From positions 83,411-147,410 of the forward strand of contig LJZQ01000006.1 of assembly GCA_001314845.1 (NCBI GenBank): a stretch of DNA of 64,000 nucleotides, given 5' to 3'. The notes under the pieces were generated by a model. That model was not told the origin of the DNA. It did no database searches and was given only the letters and a program-made list of their open reading frames with translations. Origin of the DNA: Marinobacter excellens HL-55 (GTDB taxonomy: Bacteria; Pseudomonadota; Gammaproteobacteria; Pseudomonadales; Oleiphilaceae). Below, one piece after another: positions 18,269 to 29,609 of this stretch (position 1 is its first letter; every line of letters starts with the position of its first letter). The translations under genes were made by a program, and so were the position numbers.

Positions 18269-18612
18269 GTGTCCGTATCCTTCATTTGGTCCAGGTCATC
18301 GGTTCCTACCACTTCATAGGCACGGCGGATAAGAACCACTGCGAAGGCCAGCACGCCAAAGGCAATCACGATTGCCGTCAGGATCAACGCCTGGGGTAAG
18401 GGGTCAGCAACAATACCGGCCGGGCCGCTGGCACCCTCCGGAATCAACGGGGGCGCGCCGCGTGTCATGCCGGATACAACAAAAATCAGCAGGTTAGCTG
18501 CGTTGCTCAGGATCATCAGGCCAATGACCAGTTTGACGATTGAACGCCTGAGCATCATGTAGAACGCTGCGGTGAACATAATGCCCACCACATAAGCCAT
18601 CAGGCTCTCCAT
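18265..18612 (-). CDS. mrpC: Mrp antiporter subunit C (NuoK-like)
   Basis: The 115-residue protein has three membrane helices and the NuoK-like motif [25 protein letters not shown], followed by a loop ([10 protein letters not shown]) and [30 protein letters not shown], as in MrpC/MnhC. It overlaps mrpD by four bases and lies 34 bases after mrpB. Confidence 0.93.
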   Translation of the reverse strand: MESLMAYVVGIMFTAAFYMMLRRSIVKLVIGLMILSNAANLLIFVVSGMTRGAPPLIPEGASGPAGIVADPLPQALILTAIVIAFGVLAFAVVLIRRAYEVVGTDDLDQMKDTDT

Positions 18613-18646
18613 AGAGATCCTCCGGGTGTTTGCTCTGAAGCGCGGG

Positions 18647-19072
18647 TCACTCTTCCGACTCCATCAGGCCGATCACAAAGGTCATGATGGTTCCGAGTAC
18701 CGCAAAGTAGACCCCGATGTCGAAAATCAGGGGGGTAGAAAGCTTCAAATAGTCACCGCCCGGCAAAGGCAACTCCCACCAATGGGCAGTGAGCATAGGC
18801 TGGCCGGAAAACAGTGCCGGCAAGGTCGAGGCCAGTCCCAACAACAGGCCGGCGCCCAGCAGATCTCTGGGCCCCACCCGAAGAATCCGACGGGCAGCCT
18901 CGGCGCCAAAAGCAAAGGCGTAGAGCACGAAGGCGCCGGCCGCAACCAATCCGCCGATAAAACCTCCTCCTGGCTCGTCATGGCCCCGGAACAGCAGGAA
19001 AACCGAAAACATCAGTTGCAGCGGCATGATCAGTAAGGCCGCTGTGTGCAGAATCATGGTGTTGGACTTCAT
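18647..19072 (-). CDS. mrpB: Mrp antiporter subunit B
   Basis: A 141-residue protein with four membrane helices and the marked MrpB motif [28 protein letters not shown]. It is encoded separately from mrpA, so the operon is the seven-gene group 1 type and not the type in which A and B are fused. Its ATG overlaps the mrpA stop by four bases. Confidence 0.93.
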   Translation of the reverse strand: MKSNTMILHTAALLIMPLQLMFSVFLLFRGHDEPGGGFIGGLVAAGAFVLYAFAFGAEAARRILRVGPRDLLGAGLLLGLASTLPALFSGQPMLTAHWWELPLPGGDYLKLSTPLIFDIGVYFAVLGTIMTFVIGLMESEE

Positions 19073-21372
19073 GGTTTGTGCTGATCCTCCGCTTTCAGTT
19101 TCAGCATCGACAACACACCCAGGGCCGCGAGTGACAGTACAAAGATTTCACCCAGGGTATCCAATGCCCGGAAGTCCACCAGAATGACGTTAACGATGTT
19201 CCGGCCATAGGCCAATGGCGCGCTGTTCTCGACGTAATAGCTTGAAATGCTCTCGAAGTACTGGATGTCGAGCACCGCAAGCATCATCAGGGTCATTGTG
19301 ACACCGGCAAACACCGACACCGCGAGATCGCGGTAACGCTGGAAGGGCGTGGAAAGGTTCACAAACTCCGGCAGTTTGAACAGCACCAGCACCAGCAGGA
19401 TGACGGTTAGCGTCTCCACCAGCAACTGGGTGATGCCGAGATCGGGCGCACTGAACAGAATGAAGGTCAGGGCCACGGCGAAACCGAGCACGCCCATGGA
19501 GGCAACGGAGCCGAGCCGGGAATGGGTGCTGCTGGCAAACACTGCCGACGCTACCAGTAACAGCGCGATGCCCCATTCATAGAAATGACTGTCTGCCAGA
19601 TTCAAGGTGAAGTGCACGCCGTACTGGTCAAACATGGTGTAGCCGGCCAACCCGAAGGTGATGGCAACTAGTACCAGCATGTAGATACCCAGCACGCCGT
19701 TCTGCAGCATCCGGGTCTGCCAGCTAGCTACCACGGTTATCCACTCCATCACTTTGAAGTAGCCTGCCTCCGGGCCAACGCGGCTACCCGCAAAGTTGAC
19801 CGCGTTGAGGCGAGGCTGAATGCTGGGCCAGGCCCGGAAGAGCAGCAGACCAACCACCAAGCTGACGCCAGACAGAATCAGCGGCATATTGATGCCATGC
19901 CAGAGTGCCAGATGGAAGTCCACTGGCGTGCCATGGACCGACGCGACCGCTGCCTTGAACAGAGCGTTTTCCGGGATAAACGGCATCAGACCAAACGCGA
20001 GTGCGATGATGGTCAGTACGGCAGGCCCGACAAGCATGCCGAAAGGTGCCTCATGGGGTGCTTTCGGCGTGTTGCCCGGGGCGCCAAAGAACGGCTTGAT
20101 GGCCACCAGTCCAGCAACGCCCACAATCAGAATGGCAGAGGTGACGGTTGCAACCAGCAGCAGGCTGCTCCAGAGCGGGGCGTCAAGCAGTGCCTCGAGC
20201 ATCAGTTCTTTGGCAATAAATCCGAACAGGGGGGGAAGGCCGGCCAGCGACAGAGCGGCAAAGACCGCGATGGTTGCAGTCACCGGCATCGACTTGCGCA
20301 GCCCGCCCATGCGCGTGATGTCTTTGGTGCCGGTTTCATGATCCAGGGCGCCGGCCAGCATGAACAGCGCGCCTTTGTATAAGGAGTGGGCGACCAGAAA
20401 GCAGATAAACGCGGTCATGGCCAGCTCGGTGCCGACGCCAATCAGCATCGTCAGTGTGCCCAGCGCCATCACCGTAGAGTAGGCCAGGACTTTCTTGATG
20501 CCGGTACTGCTGAAGGCAAACCAGGCGCCGGTCAGCATGGTGACGGCACCAAAGCCCATCAGCATCATGGTCCATAGCTCACCCTCGCCCAGGGCGGGAT
20601 TGAGGCGCGCCATAAGGTAGATGCCTGCTTTGACCATGGTTGCCGAATGCAGAAACGCCGAAACGGGCGTTGGCGCAGCCATAGCGTTGGGCAGCCAGAA
20701 ATGGAAAGGAACCTGTGCCGATTTGGTAAACGCGCCGGCCAACAGACACAGCACGGCACCGGTGTAGAATACATGCTGATGGATCGGATCGCTTGAGGCC
20801 AGAATGGCAGACAGCGAATAGCTGTCGGTCATGATCGCCAGCATGATCAGGCCCGCCATCAGCGCCAAACCACCGGCCACCGTCACAAACAAACCTTGCA
20901 GCGCACACTTTCTGGCCTCCAGGTCTTCATGGTTGAAACCGATCAGCATGTAAGAGGTGATGCTGGTCAATTCCCAGAATACAAAGAGGGTGATGAGGTT
21001 GTCCGACAGCACCAGTCCCAGCATCGACGCCATGAACGACAACATGATGACGAAGAACCGGGCCAGGTATTTGTGTCCTGCCAGATAAGAGCCCGCATAG
21101 ATCAGAATGAAGGTTCCGATCCCGCTGATCAGCAAGGCAAAGGTCAGGGACAGGCCATCAACCAGGAAGTTGAGTGAGATGCCAAGCCCCGGTAACCATT
21201 GGTATTCCAGCAGAAGTGGTCCGTCCTGAACCTGCGACAGAAAAGTGCTGAAGTAAACCGCGAGGCTTGCCGGCAGCAAGCTGAGCAACCAACCGATGTA
21301 TTTTCCTGCGACCCGGTGCAGAAGGGGCGCGAAAAGAGCCAGCAAAAAGCCGGATAACACAGCCAATAGCAT
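19069..21372 (-). CDS. mrpA: Mrp antiporter subunit A (NuoL-like)
   Basis: From the ATG at 21372 the protein has 767 residues and around twenty membrane helices. It carries the NuoL-type core ([92 protein letters not shown]) and the C-terminal domain found only in MrpA ([53 protein letters not shown]). The frame continues upstream to 21507, but that stretch is not membrane-like and has no ribosome site. First gene of the operon. The complex expels Na+ in exchange for H+, a trait expected of a marine bacterium. Confidence 0.93.
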   Translation of the reverse strand: MLLAVLSGFLLALFAPLLHRVAGKYIGWLLSLLPASLAVYFSTFLSQVQDGPLLLEYQWLPGLGISLNFLVDGLSLTFALLISGIGTFILIYAGSYLAGHKYLARFFVIMLSFMASMLGLVLSDNLITLFVFWELTSITSYMLIGFNHEDLEARKCALQGLFVTVAGGLALMAGLIMLAIMTDSYSLSAILASSDPIHQHVFYTGAVLCLLAGAFTKSAQVPFHFWLPNAMAAPTPVSAFLHSATMVKAGIYLMARLNPALGEGELWTMMLMGFGAVTMLTGAWFAFSSTGIKKVLAYSTVMALGTLTMLIGVGTELAMTAFICFLVAHSLYKGALFMLAGALDHETGTKDITRMGGLRKSMPVTATIAVFAALSLAGLPPLFGFIAKELMLEALLDAPLWSSLLLVATVTSAILIVGVAGLVAIKPFFGAPGNTPKAPHEAPFGMLVGPAVLTIIALAFGLMPFIPENALFKAAVASVHGTPVDFHLALWHGINMPLILSGVSLVVGLLLFRAWPSIQPRLNAVNFAGSRVGPEAGYFKVMEWITVVASWQTRMLQNGVLGIYMLVLVAITFGLAGYTMFDQYGVHFTLNLADSHFYEWGIALLLVASAVFASSTHSRLGSVASMGVLGFAVALTFILFSAPDLGITQLLVETLTVILLVLVLFKLPEFVNLSTPFQRYRDLAVSVFAGVTMTLMMLAVLDIQYFESISSYYVENSAPLAYGRNIVNVILVDFRALDTLGEIFVLSLAALGVLSMLKLKAEDQHKP

Positions 21373-21600
21373 GCGCGTCAAAGCTCCGTTTTGGCACCTG
21401 AACGATATACTGTCGCGTGGGTGCAGGATATTGGTTGATAGGCAATAGCTATGGTTTCTACCTTTAAAGGCGCCAGAAAGACTATCTGACAGATTGATCA
21501 AAGGCAAGGCAAACCGTGCGGCACAAGGTGTCTGCCCGAAACGGCTATAAATAAGCGGGACGTAGACAGGTCATACCTTAGTCGTAGTAGGGTGTGCTAA

Positions 21601-23697
<2,097 letters not shown>

Positions 23698-23795
23698 GTC
23701 ATGCCCGAAAAGCGCCTCGAAGCAGCGGTAAGTTGCACGGCCAGGAAATTCAGGGCTCTTTACGTTTTAATGATTTCAACCTTAACAAGGCCTGT

Positions 23796-24818
23796 ATGAC
23801 ACTACTAATTGTCTTCGCAGTTGTTTCCATTGGCTTTTCTTTTTTGTGTTCGATTCTCGAGGCCGCGTTGTTGTCGGTAACGCCCAGCTACATTGCGTCC
23901 CTCAAAAAGGATAATCCTGGGCTTTTTTCCAAACTTCGGAAACTCAAAGACAATGTTGACGATCCGCTGTCCGCCATACTGACGCTTAACACCGTTGCCC
24001 ACACCGCCGGCGCGACCGGTGTCGGTGCCCAGGTCGCCGTGGTCTTCGGGGAAGCCTGGCTCGGTGCCGCCTCTGCAATCATGACGCTCGCCATACTGAT
24101 CCTATCGGAAATTATCCCGAAAACCATCGGTGCAAAATATTGGCGCTCCATCGCGCCGAAACTGCCGGCAATTCTTAGCTTCATGATTAAGGCGCTGCTG
24201 CCTTTCATCTGGTTGTCCAAACAGGTGACTCGCCGCATTGGCTCCGGTGAGGCAAACATAGATATTCGTGCGGAAATCAGCGCTCTTGCAGAAATCGGTC
24301 GTGACCAGCAGGCTCTGGACGAAGATGAACGGCGGATGATCCAGAACGTCCTGCGATTCCATGAGATCAAGGTCAGTTCTGTGATGACACCACGGACAGT
24401 CTGTAAATACGTCGATCCGGATATCACTTATGAGCAGTTCCGGGAACAGGTTAGAAAGTCACCGTTTTCCCGTTATCCGGTTATTGACGAAGATGGCGAG
24501 GCACTCGGCTATCTGCATCGGGCAGATCTGATCAATCTCGATGTCGAGACCAATCTGCTGGAGCACATGCGAAAAATAAAGCGGGTCAAAGGCAATATCA
24601 ACATCGAGTTTCTTTTCTCGGACATGTTGAGAGAGCGGCAACACCTCGCCGTGGTCTATGACGAACTGGGTACCTGGCTGGGAATAGTGACGCTGGAGGA
24701 CATCCTGGAGACACTTTTGGGCACCGAAATCATGGATGAAACCGATAATGTCTCTAACCTTCGCCGGTATGCGAAGCAGCGCTGGAGCCGTCGTCTCAAA
24801 AAGTATGGCTCCGGATAA
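23796..24818 (+). CDS. CNNM (DUF21) / CBS-pair membrane protein, CorC/HlyC type
   Basis: The ATG at 23796, six bases after AAGG, gives 340 residues. A DUF21/CNNM transmembrane domain comes first (VSIGFSFLCSILEAALLSVTPSYIASL; ILTLNTVAHTAGATGVGAQ; ILSEIIPKTIGAKYW), followed by a CBS pair (VMTPRTVCKYVDPDITYEQF...SPFSRYPVIDEDGEALGYL; HLAVVYDELGTWLGIVTLEDILETLLG). These proteins are linked to Mg2+/Co2+ efflux or regulation. A C-terminal CorC/HlyC domain is absent; the protein stops soon after the CBS pair with a basic tail. A start further upstream (23733) would add residues without a ribosome site. Confidence 0.88.
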   Translation: MTLLIVFAVVSIGFSFLCSILEAALLSVTPSYIASLKKDNPGLFSKLRKLKDNVDDPLSAILTLNTVAHTAGATGVGAQVAVVFGEAWLGAASAIMTLAILILSEIIPKTIGAKYWRSIAPKLPAILSFMIKALLPFIWLSKQVTRRIGSGEANIDIRAEISALAEIGRDQQALDEDERRMIQNVLRFHEIKVSSVMTPRTVCKYVDPDITYEQFREQVRKSPFSRYPVIDEDGEALGYLHRADLINLDVETNLLEHMRKIKRVKGNINIEFLFSDMLRERQHLAVVYDELGTWLGIVTLEDILETLLGTEIMDETDNVSNLRRYAKQRWSRRLKKYGSG

Positions 24819-24833
24819 GACGGGCTGGGGCTG

Positions 24834-24998
24834 CTAACGGACGGCTTTCAGAGCGTTGGAAATGGCTTCGGCTTCCGCTTCAAGTACCTGACAGCGAAAG
24901 CTGTGTCCCTGTCGAAGCGCCTGCTCGATCTGCTTTCGCTTCATGTCATAAAGCTTGCTAAGAATGTCTGCTTGGCTTTGTCTGACCGGTGCGTTCAT
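24834..24998 (-). CDS. Small unknown protein, 54 residues
   Basis: The minus-strand frame from the ATG at 24998 codes for MNAPVRQSQADILSKLYDMK and a further Arg/Glu/Ala-rich helical stretch, ending at a TAG 15 bases after the convergent CNNM/CBS stop. A very good ribosome site (GGGGAGG) lies seven bases upstream. Composition (KRKQIEQALRQGHSFRCQVLEAEAEA) suggests one or two amphipathic helices and a cytoplasmic protein. I do not recognise it. The ribosome site and codon use argue that it is real. Confidence 0.6.
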   Translation of the reverse strand: MNAPVRQSQADILSKLYDMKRKQIEQALRQGHSFRCQVLEAEAEAISNALKAVR

Positions 24999-25108
24999 GG
25001 CAAACCTCCCCTTAATAACATCTGTCGGTATTCTTTACGTTTCGGACCGGATGTTGGCCTTCGCAGAAAATAGGTGCATAACCCGCGCCAGCCAGGGCAT
25101 TGTGGACA

Positions 25109-26101
25109 TTACCTGACAAAACGCGAGCGGTAGGCGCCGGGAGACAACCCGGTATGTTTGCGGAACAGCCGAGTGAAAGAGCTCACATCCTCATACCCCA
25201 CCAAGCGAGTGATCTCATCAACGGGGAGTCGCGTTTTCTCCAAATGCTGACGGGCAACCTCGATCCGTAAAAGCTGCAGGTAGCCGGTGGGTGTATCCCC
25301 GGTTGCTGCCTTGAACCGGCGAATCAGAGAACGCTCCGTTAGGCCGCTTAACGAGGCCTGGCGCTCTAAAGTGACAGGTTCACTGTGATGGCCATCCAGC
25401 CAGTCCTGTAGTTTGAGAATAGCTGCGTCGGAATGGTAGCGCCGGGCCTGCAGGGCGCTATAAGGAGCCTGACTGGTTCGCCCCGCATCAATCACAAACG
25501 CCTTTGCCAGCTCCCGCGCGACCTGAGCCCCTGCGTACCGTTCCACCAGGTAAATCCCCAGATCCCACCACGCCATCCCGCCACCGGCACAAGCAATGTC
25601 GCCGTCCACCGTCACCAGCTTGTCCGGTTGCAGGTTTACCGTCGGGAAGCGTTGCCGGAACTGATGGCTGAAGCCCCAATGTGTCGTTGCCTGACGCCCG
25701 TCCAGCAGACCCGCCTCGGCAAGCATGAACGCACCGGTACAGTTGCTGGCAACCCGAACCTGTCCTGCGTCTGATTGTTGAAAAGCGCTGAGCCAGTTGA
25801 TGAGCTGCACATTTCCGGCCAGAACGGCATCGATCGGGCCGCCAATAGTCGGTATCACTACCAGATCACTCTCGTCGCCCGGCAGCAGATCATTCCAGGC
25901 CCCGTCTGACTGAATGGTCAGCCCGTTGATGCAACGACAGGGGGCTTTGTCCTTCGTCAGAAGCCGGGTCGTAAACTGAGGTGTCGGCACTTCATCGTTA
26001 ATCCGCGCCCAAGTGACTCCGGCAAGACGGAAAAGATCAATAATCCCGGTGATGGCACTGGCAAGTGCCCCATCAAAACCGATAACAGAAACGGTTCGCA
26101 T
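25109..26101 (-). CDS. GlxA-type AraC family transcriptional regulator
   Basis: 330 residues from the ATG at 26101, which follows GGAGA by five bases; the longer frame to 26173 enters palindromic repeat B and was rejected. The N-terminal half is a DJ-1/PfpI-like (class I amidotransferase) domain with VASNCTGAFMLAEAGLLDGRQATTHW around the nucleophile-elbow cysteine. The C-terminal half is an AraC double helix-turn-helix (RSLIRRFKAATGDTPTGYLQLLRIEVARQHLEKT...VGYEDVSSFTRLFRKHTGLSPGAYRSRF). Such regulators often control amino-acid, choline or aldehyde metabolism. It is divergent from the acyl-CoA dehydrogenase, which could be its target (inference). Confidence 0.88.
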   Translation of the reverse strand: MRTVSVIGFDGALASAITGIIDLFRLAGVTWARINDEVPTPQFTTRLLTKDKAPCRCINGLTIQSDGAWNDLLPGDESDLVVIPTIGGPIDAVLAGNVQLINWLSAFQQSDAGQVRVASNCTGAFMLAEAGLLDGRQATTHWGFSHQFRQRFPTVNLQPDKLVTVDGDIACAGGGMAWWDLGIYLVERYAGAQVARELAKAFVIDAGRTSQAPYSALQARRYHSDAAILKLQDWLDGHHSEPVTLERQASLSGLTERSLIRRFKAATGDTPTGYLQLLRIEVARQHLEKTRLPVDEITRLVGYEDVSSFTRLFRKHTGLSPGAYRSRFVR

Positions 26102-26116
26102 GCATTCTCCAAGGTA

Positions 26117-26228
26117 GGCTCTGGGGTGGGTAAGTCTGGCCGGGACTGTCTGCAGCATGGATGCTGCAGTCAAGCCTACATGGATGTATTCACGGCGTGT
26201 CCCGGCCAGACTTACCCACCGTAGAGCC
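26117..26228. repeat. Palindromic element copy B (reverse)
   Basis: Arms at 26117-26146 and 26199-26228 pair over 30 bases with one short internal mismatch. The core, read on the minus strand, has hairpins TACAT-CC-ATGTA and CTGCAGCAT-CC-ATGCTGCAG, the second being 9 bp. This is the only copy in a divergent promoter region, 16 bases upstream of the glxA-like start codon and about 130 before the dehydrogenase start. Confidence 0.93.
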
Positions 26229-26358
26229 GGGCGGCCAGCAATGAATCTGCCGACAGATGGTTAGCTGGTGGCAATATTGACCATAATTATGTCATAAACG
26301 CCGGTTCCCAGAAAAAACCAGTTGTGAGAGGCTGTCGACAACAAACAGGAGACCAAGC

Positions 26359-28161
26359 ATGACCGACACCCTGATTGACCGCCGCGACTTGGCGTTCCAA
26401 CTCTATGAAGTCCTCGATACCGAAAACCTCACCACCCGCGAGCGCTTCAGTGAACACAGCAAAGAAACCTTCGATGCCGTCATCGAAACGGCGGACAAAA
26501 TGGCGAAAGAAAAATTCGCCAACCACAACAGCGCCGCCGACAAAGACGAGCCCAGATTCGTTAACGGCCAGGTCGACATGCTGCCAGAGGTAAAGGTCGC
26601 CTTCGACGCTTACGCCGAAGCCGGTTTCCTCGCTGGTCGCTACGATTACGACCTGGGCGGCATGCAATTGCCGGAATCGGTCATGGCCGCCTGTAACGGC
26701 TTCTTCACCGCCGCCAACCCGGGCACCGCAGGTTATCCGTTCCTCACGACCGCTGCGGCGAATCTCATCCGGGTATTCGGCGATGACGAACAGAAAACCC
26801 GATTTTTGCCATACATGCTCAACGGCCGCTACAGCGGCACTATGGCCCTGACCGAGCCCCACGCGGGCTCCAGCCTGGCGGATATCCGCACCTCCGCCAC
26901 GCCAACCGATGATGGCCACTACCTGATCAAAGGCGCCAAAATCTACATCTCTGGCGGCGAGCAGAGCATCACCGAAAACATCGTCCACATGGTGCTGGCC
27001 AAAATCAAAGGCGCACCGTCCGGTGTCAAAGGCATCTCCCTGTTCATCGTCCCGAAATTTCATGTGGACGAGGCCGGTAACCCGGGCGAACGCAACGGCG
27101 TTAGCCTCGCAGGCCTGATTCACAAGCTCGGCTATCGGGGCACCACCTCCACAGCCCTGAGCTTCGGCGACGACGCCCCGTGCCACGGCTATCTGGTGGG
27201 CGAGCCCCATCAGGGCCTGAAATACATGTTCCAGATGATGAACGAAGCCCGCATCGGCGTCGGGTTCGGCGCCGCCGTCATCGGCTACCGCGGTTACATG
27301 CACAGCCTGGAATACGCCAAAGACCGTCTGCAGGGCCGCAAAGCCAGCGAAAAGAACCCGGAAAGCCCGCAGGTGCCCATCATTGAGCACGCCGACGTGC
27401 GCAGAATGCTGCTGGCCCAAAAAGCCTACAGTGAAGGCGGACTGGCCTTGTGCCTCTACGGTGCTCGGTTGATGGACGATCAGCACACCCACCCGGATGA
27501 GCCAAAACGTGTCGAAGCCGGCAAGCTGCTGGACCTGCTCACTCCTGTGATCAAAGCCTGGCCTTCCGAATTTGGCCTGAAAGCCAATGACCTGGCGATT
27601 CAGGTCTACGGTGGGGCCGGGTACACCCGCGAATACCCGGCAGAACAATGTTGGCGCGATAACCGCCTGAACCCGATCCACGAGGGCACCAACGGCATCC
27701 AGGCCTTGGATTTGCTTGGCCGCAAAATCTGGCAGGACCAGAGCCACGGCCTGCAACTGCTGATGCAGGAGATGCAGGTGGACCTACAAGCCGCCACCAC
27801 CGACCGCTGCCAGCAGTGGGCGCTGTCGCTCAGCGAAACCCTGCAACAGGCCGTCAAAGTCACCCAGAGCCTGGGTAAATCGCTGATGGGCGGCGAAGTC
27901 GACAAAACCCTCGCCAACGCCAGCTGCTACCTGCACCTGTTCGGCCACATCATCGTCGCCTGGATGTGGCTCCGTCAGGCCAATGCTGCCGCCAATGCTG
28001 TGGCCTTGGCCAACAGTGACGCCGAACGCAACTTCTACCAGGGCAAACTCCAGGCCGCCCAGTACTTCTTCCACTGGGAGTTGCCAACCGTGGCCCAGGA
28101 CCTGGTGCTGCTCCGGAACCAGGATGATACGTGCCTTAATATGAAGGCCGATTGGTTCTGA
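26359..28161 (+). CDS. Acyl-CoA dehydrogenase of the long (about 600-residue) DmdC-like type
   Basis: The 600-residue flavoprotein has an N-terminal extension, the ACAD core (GTMALTEPHAGSSLADIRTSA, KIYISGGEQSITENIVHMVLAKI, GYRGTTSTALSFGDD, MMNEARIGVGFGAA) and the active-site region QVYGGAGYTREYPAEQCWRDNRLNPIHEGTNGIQALDLLGRK, followed by a further C-terminal helical domain. This architecture is shared with 3-methylmercaptopropionyl-CoA dehydrogenase (DmdC) and with uncharacterised long-chain enzymes. In an alkane and fatty-acid setting the second role is as likely. It is followed, after two palindromic repeats, by a crotonase gene on the same strand. Confidence 0.88.
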   Translation: MTDTLIDRRDLAFQLYEVLDTENLTTRERFSEHSKETFDAVIETADKMAKEKFANHNSAADKDEPRFVNGQVDMLPEVKVAFDAYAEAGFLAGRYDYDLGGMQLPESVMAACNGFFTAANPGTAGYPFLTTAAANLIRVFGDDEQKTRFLPYMLNGRYSGTMALTEPHAGSSLADIRTSATPTDDGHYLIKGAKIYISGGEQSITENIVHMVLAKIKGAPSGVKGISLFIVPKFHVDEAGNPGERNGVSLAGLIHKLGYRGTTSTALSFGDDAPCHGYLVGEPHQGLKYMFQMMNEARIGVGFGAAVIGYRGYMHSLEYAKDRLQGRKASEKNPESPQVPIIEHADVRRMLLAQKAYSEGGLALCLYGARLMDDQHTHPDEPKRVEAGKLLDLLTPVIKAWPSEFGLKANDLAIQVYGGAGYTREYPAEQCWRDNRLNPIHEGTNGIQALDLLGRKIWQDQSHGLQLLMQEMQVDLQAATTDRCQQWALSLSETLQQAVKVTQSLGKSLMGGEVDKTLANASCYLHLFGHIIVAWMWLRQANAAANAVALANSDAERNFYQGKLQAAQYFFHWELPTVAQDLVLLRNQDDTCLNMKADWF

Positions 28162-28212
28162 GTTTGGTGCTTTGGTTCTTGTTATAGCCTGCTGGTTTGG
28201 GCATAAGCACGC

Positions 28213-28315
28213 TCGGCCGGTGGGCCTTTCCGGGACACGCCTACGAGTACGTCCCTGTAGGCTCGTTTCGGGCCGTCCATGGCCCTCAACGGTCCCGGAA
28301 AGGCCCACCGGCCGA
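28213..28315. repeat. Palindromic element copy C (forward)
   Basis: Perfect 24-bp arms (28213-28236 and 28292-28315; TCGGCCGGTGGGCCTTTCCG begins the left arm). The core holds CCTAC...GTAGG and GGGCC-GTCCAT-GGCCC. It is the first of two copies, in opposite orientation, in the 429-base gap between the acyl-CoA dehydrogenase and the crotonase. Confidence 0.94.
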
Positions 28316-28437
28316 CCGCGCCCAAGCATTGGCGCGGTGAGCAGCAACCGAAGGCAGGATTAAGTTATTGTTGACCGGAACAGGTTGCAGGTTTCAATGG
28401 GCTGTTCCGAATTACTCCCAGGCTCGGGGCGCGAGCG

Positions 28438-28533
28438 ACGGGTGACGCTTTCCGGGACCGTCTGTGGCCATGGATGGCCACAGCCGAGCGCACAGGGACG
28501 TGCTCGTAGCGTGTCCCGGAAAGCGTCACCCGT
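28438..28533. repeat. Palindromic element copy D (reverse)
   Basis: Perfect 21-bp arms (28438-28458 and 28513-28533), with a further GGCTCGG/CCGAGCC pair some bases outside. On the minus strand the second hairpin is ten base pairs, CTGTGGCCAT-CC-ATGGCCACAG, the longest in the set. It ends about 58 bases before the crotonase start. Apart from copies C and D the gap holds no gene. Confidence 0.94.
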
Positions 28534-28590
28534 TGATCGCGTCTACTCCGAGCCCGAAAGGCTAGGTTCCCAAAGTCGAGGACAAATAAA

Positions 28591-29370
28591 ATGTCACTGG
28601 TAAACATAGAAAAACAGGGCCACATCCTGCTGATTGGCCTGAACCGCCCGGAAAAAATGAACGCCATGAACCGGGCCATGTACCACGAAATCGCGTCCGC
28701 CTATCACCAGCTCCAGAGTGACCCGGAGCTGCGCGTGGCCGTGATGTACGCCAATGGCGACCACTTCACCAGCGGCCTGCAACTGGACGACTGGGCCGGC
28801 GTGTTCGCCAACGGCAAAGGCATCGAACCCGGGGAGGGCGAACTCGACCCCTTCGACATCACCGGCGACAGCCTCACCAAACCCGTTGTCTTCGCCGCCC
28901 AGGGCATCTGCTTCACCTGCGGCGTCGAAATGATGCTCAACACCGACATCCGCATCGCCGCCAAAGGTACCCGTTTCGCCCAACTGGAAGTCAAACGCGG
29001 CATCTTCGCCTGCGGCGGCGCCACCATCCGCCTGCAGCGAGAGATCGGCTGGGGCAACGCCCAACGCTGCCTGCTCACCGGCGAAGAATGGACCGCGGAA
29101 CAGGCCTACCACTGGGGTTTGATCCAGGAGCTAGTCGAGCCCGGCGAACAGCTCAACAAAGCACTGGAGATCGCCGAGAAGATCGCCAAAGCCGCACCAC
29201 TGGGCGTTCAGGGCAGCCTGAAATCCTCCAAGATTGCCGTTTCCGAAGGCCAGGAAGTGGCCAAAGAGCGCCTGTTCCCGGAGTTGCGCCCGGTCATGGC
29301 CAGTGAAGATGTAAAAGAGGGAATCCAGTCGTTCTTGGAGAGAAGAGAAGCGGTGTTCAAAGGCAAGTAG
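28591..29370 (+). CDS. Enoyl-CoA hydratase/isomerase (crotonase) family protein
   Basis: A 259-residue crotonase with the N-terminal NRPEKMNAMNRAMY, the first oxyanion-hole strand YANGDHFTSGLQLDDW and the second GICFTCGVEMMLNTDIRIAA. The glutamate matching Glu144 of rat hydratase is kept (FAQLEVKRGI). The position matching Glu164 appears to be arginine (AQRCLLTG), so simple hydratase chemistry is doubtful and an isomerase or other CoA-ester activity is possible; this rests on my alignment by eye. It is probably linked functionally with the upstream acyl-CoA dehydrogenase, though two palindromic elements lie between them. Confidence 0.83.
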   Translation: MSLVNIEKQGHILLIGLNRPEKMNAMNRAMYHEIASAYHQLQSDPELRVAVMYANGDHFTSGLQLDDWAGVFANGKGIEPGEGELDPFDITGDSLTKPVVFAAQGICFTCGVEMMLNTDIRIAAKGTRFAQLEVKRGIFACGGATIRLQREIGWGNAQRCLLTGEEWTAEQAYHWGLIQELVEPGEQLNKALEIAEKIAKAAPLGVQGSLKSSKIAVSEGQEVAKERLFPELRPVMASEDVKEGIQSFLERREAVFKGK

Positions 29371-29447
29371 TGGGATTGCCCCGTTGATCGAGATTTCGTC
29401 CTTAGCGAATCATCGAATCAGCGACTATCTAACGGAAGCGCAAGCGG

Positions 29448-29549
29448 CGGGTTGGGGCCAGCCTTCCGGGACTGTGCGCAGCAGGGATGCTGCGCTCAAT
29501 CCCCCATGGATGGGTTCACGGCGTCTCCCGGAAGGCTGGCCCCAACCCG
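29448..29549. repeat. Palindromic element copy E (reverse)
   Basis: Perfect 24-bp arms (29448-29471 and 29526-29549). On the minus strand the hairpins are CCCAT-CC-ATGGG and GCGCAGCA-TCCC-TGCTGCGC, both with base changes compensated on the other side. It lies between the stops of the convergent crotonase and alkB genes. Confidence 0.94.
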
Positions 29550-29609
29550 AAGCCAGCACCATAACCCACAGGCTGGGGCCGGCTATCAAACCAATAAATC
29601 AGTCAGGCC

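Noticed and set aside
26287..27756. Minus-strand ORF of 489 residues opposite the acyl-CoA dehydrogenase
   Set aside because: The plus-strand gene has complete ACAD motifs; the reverse ORF has no recognisable domain and results from codon bias.
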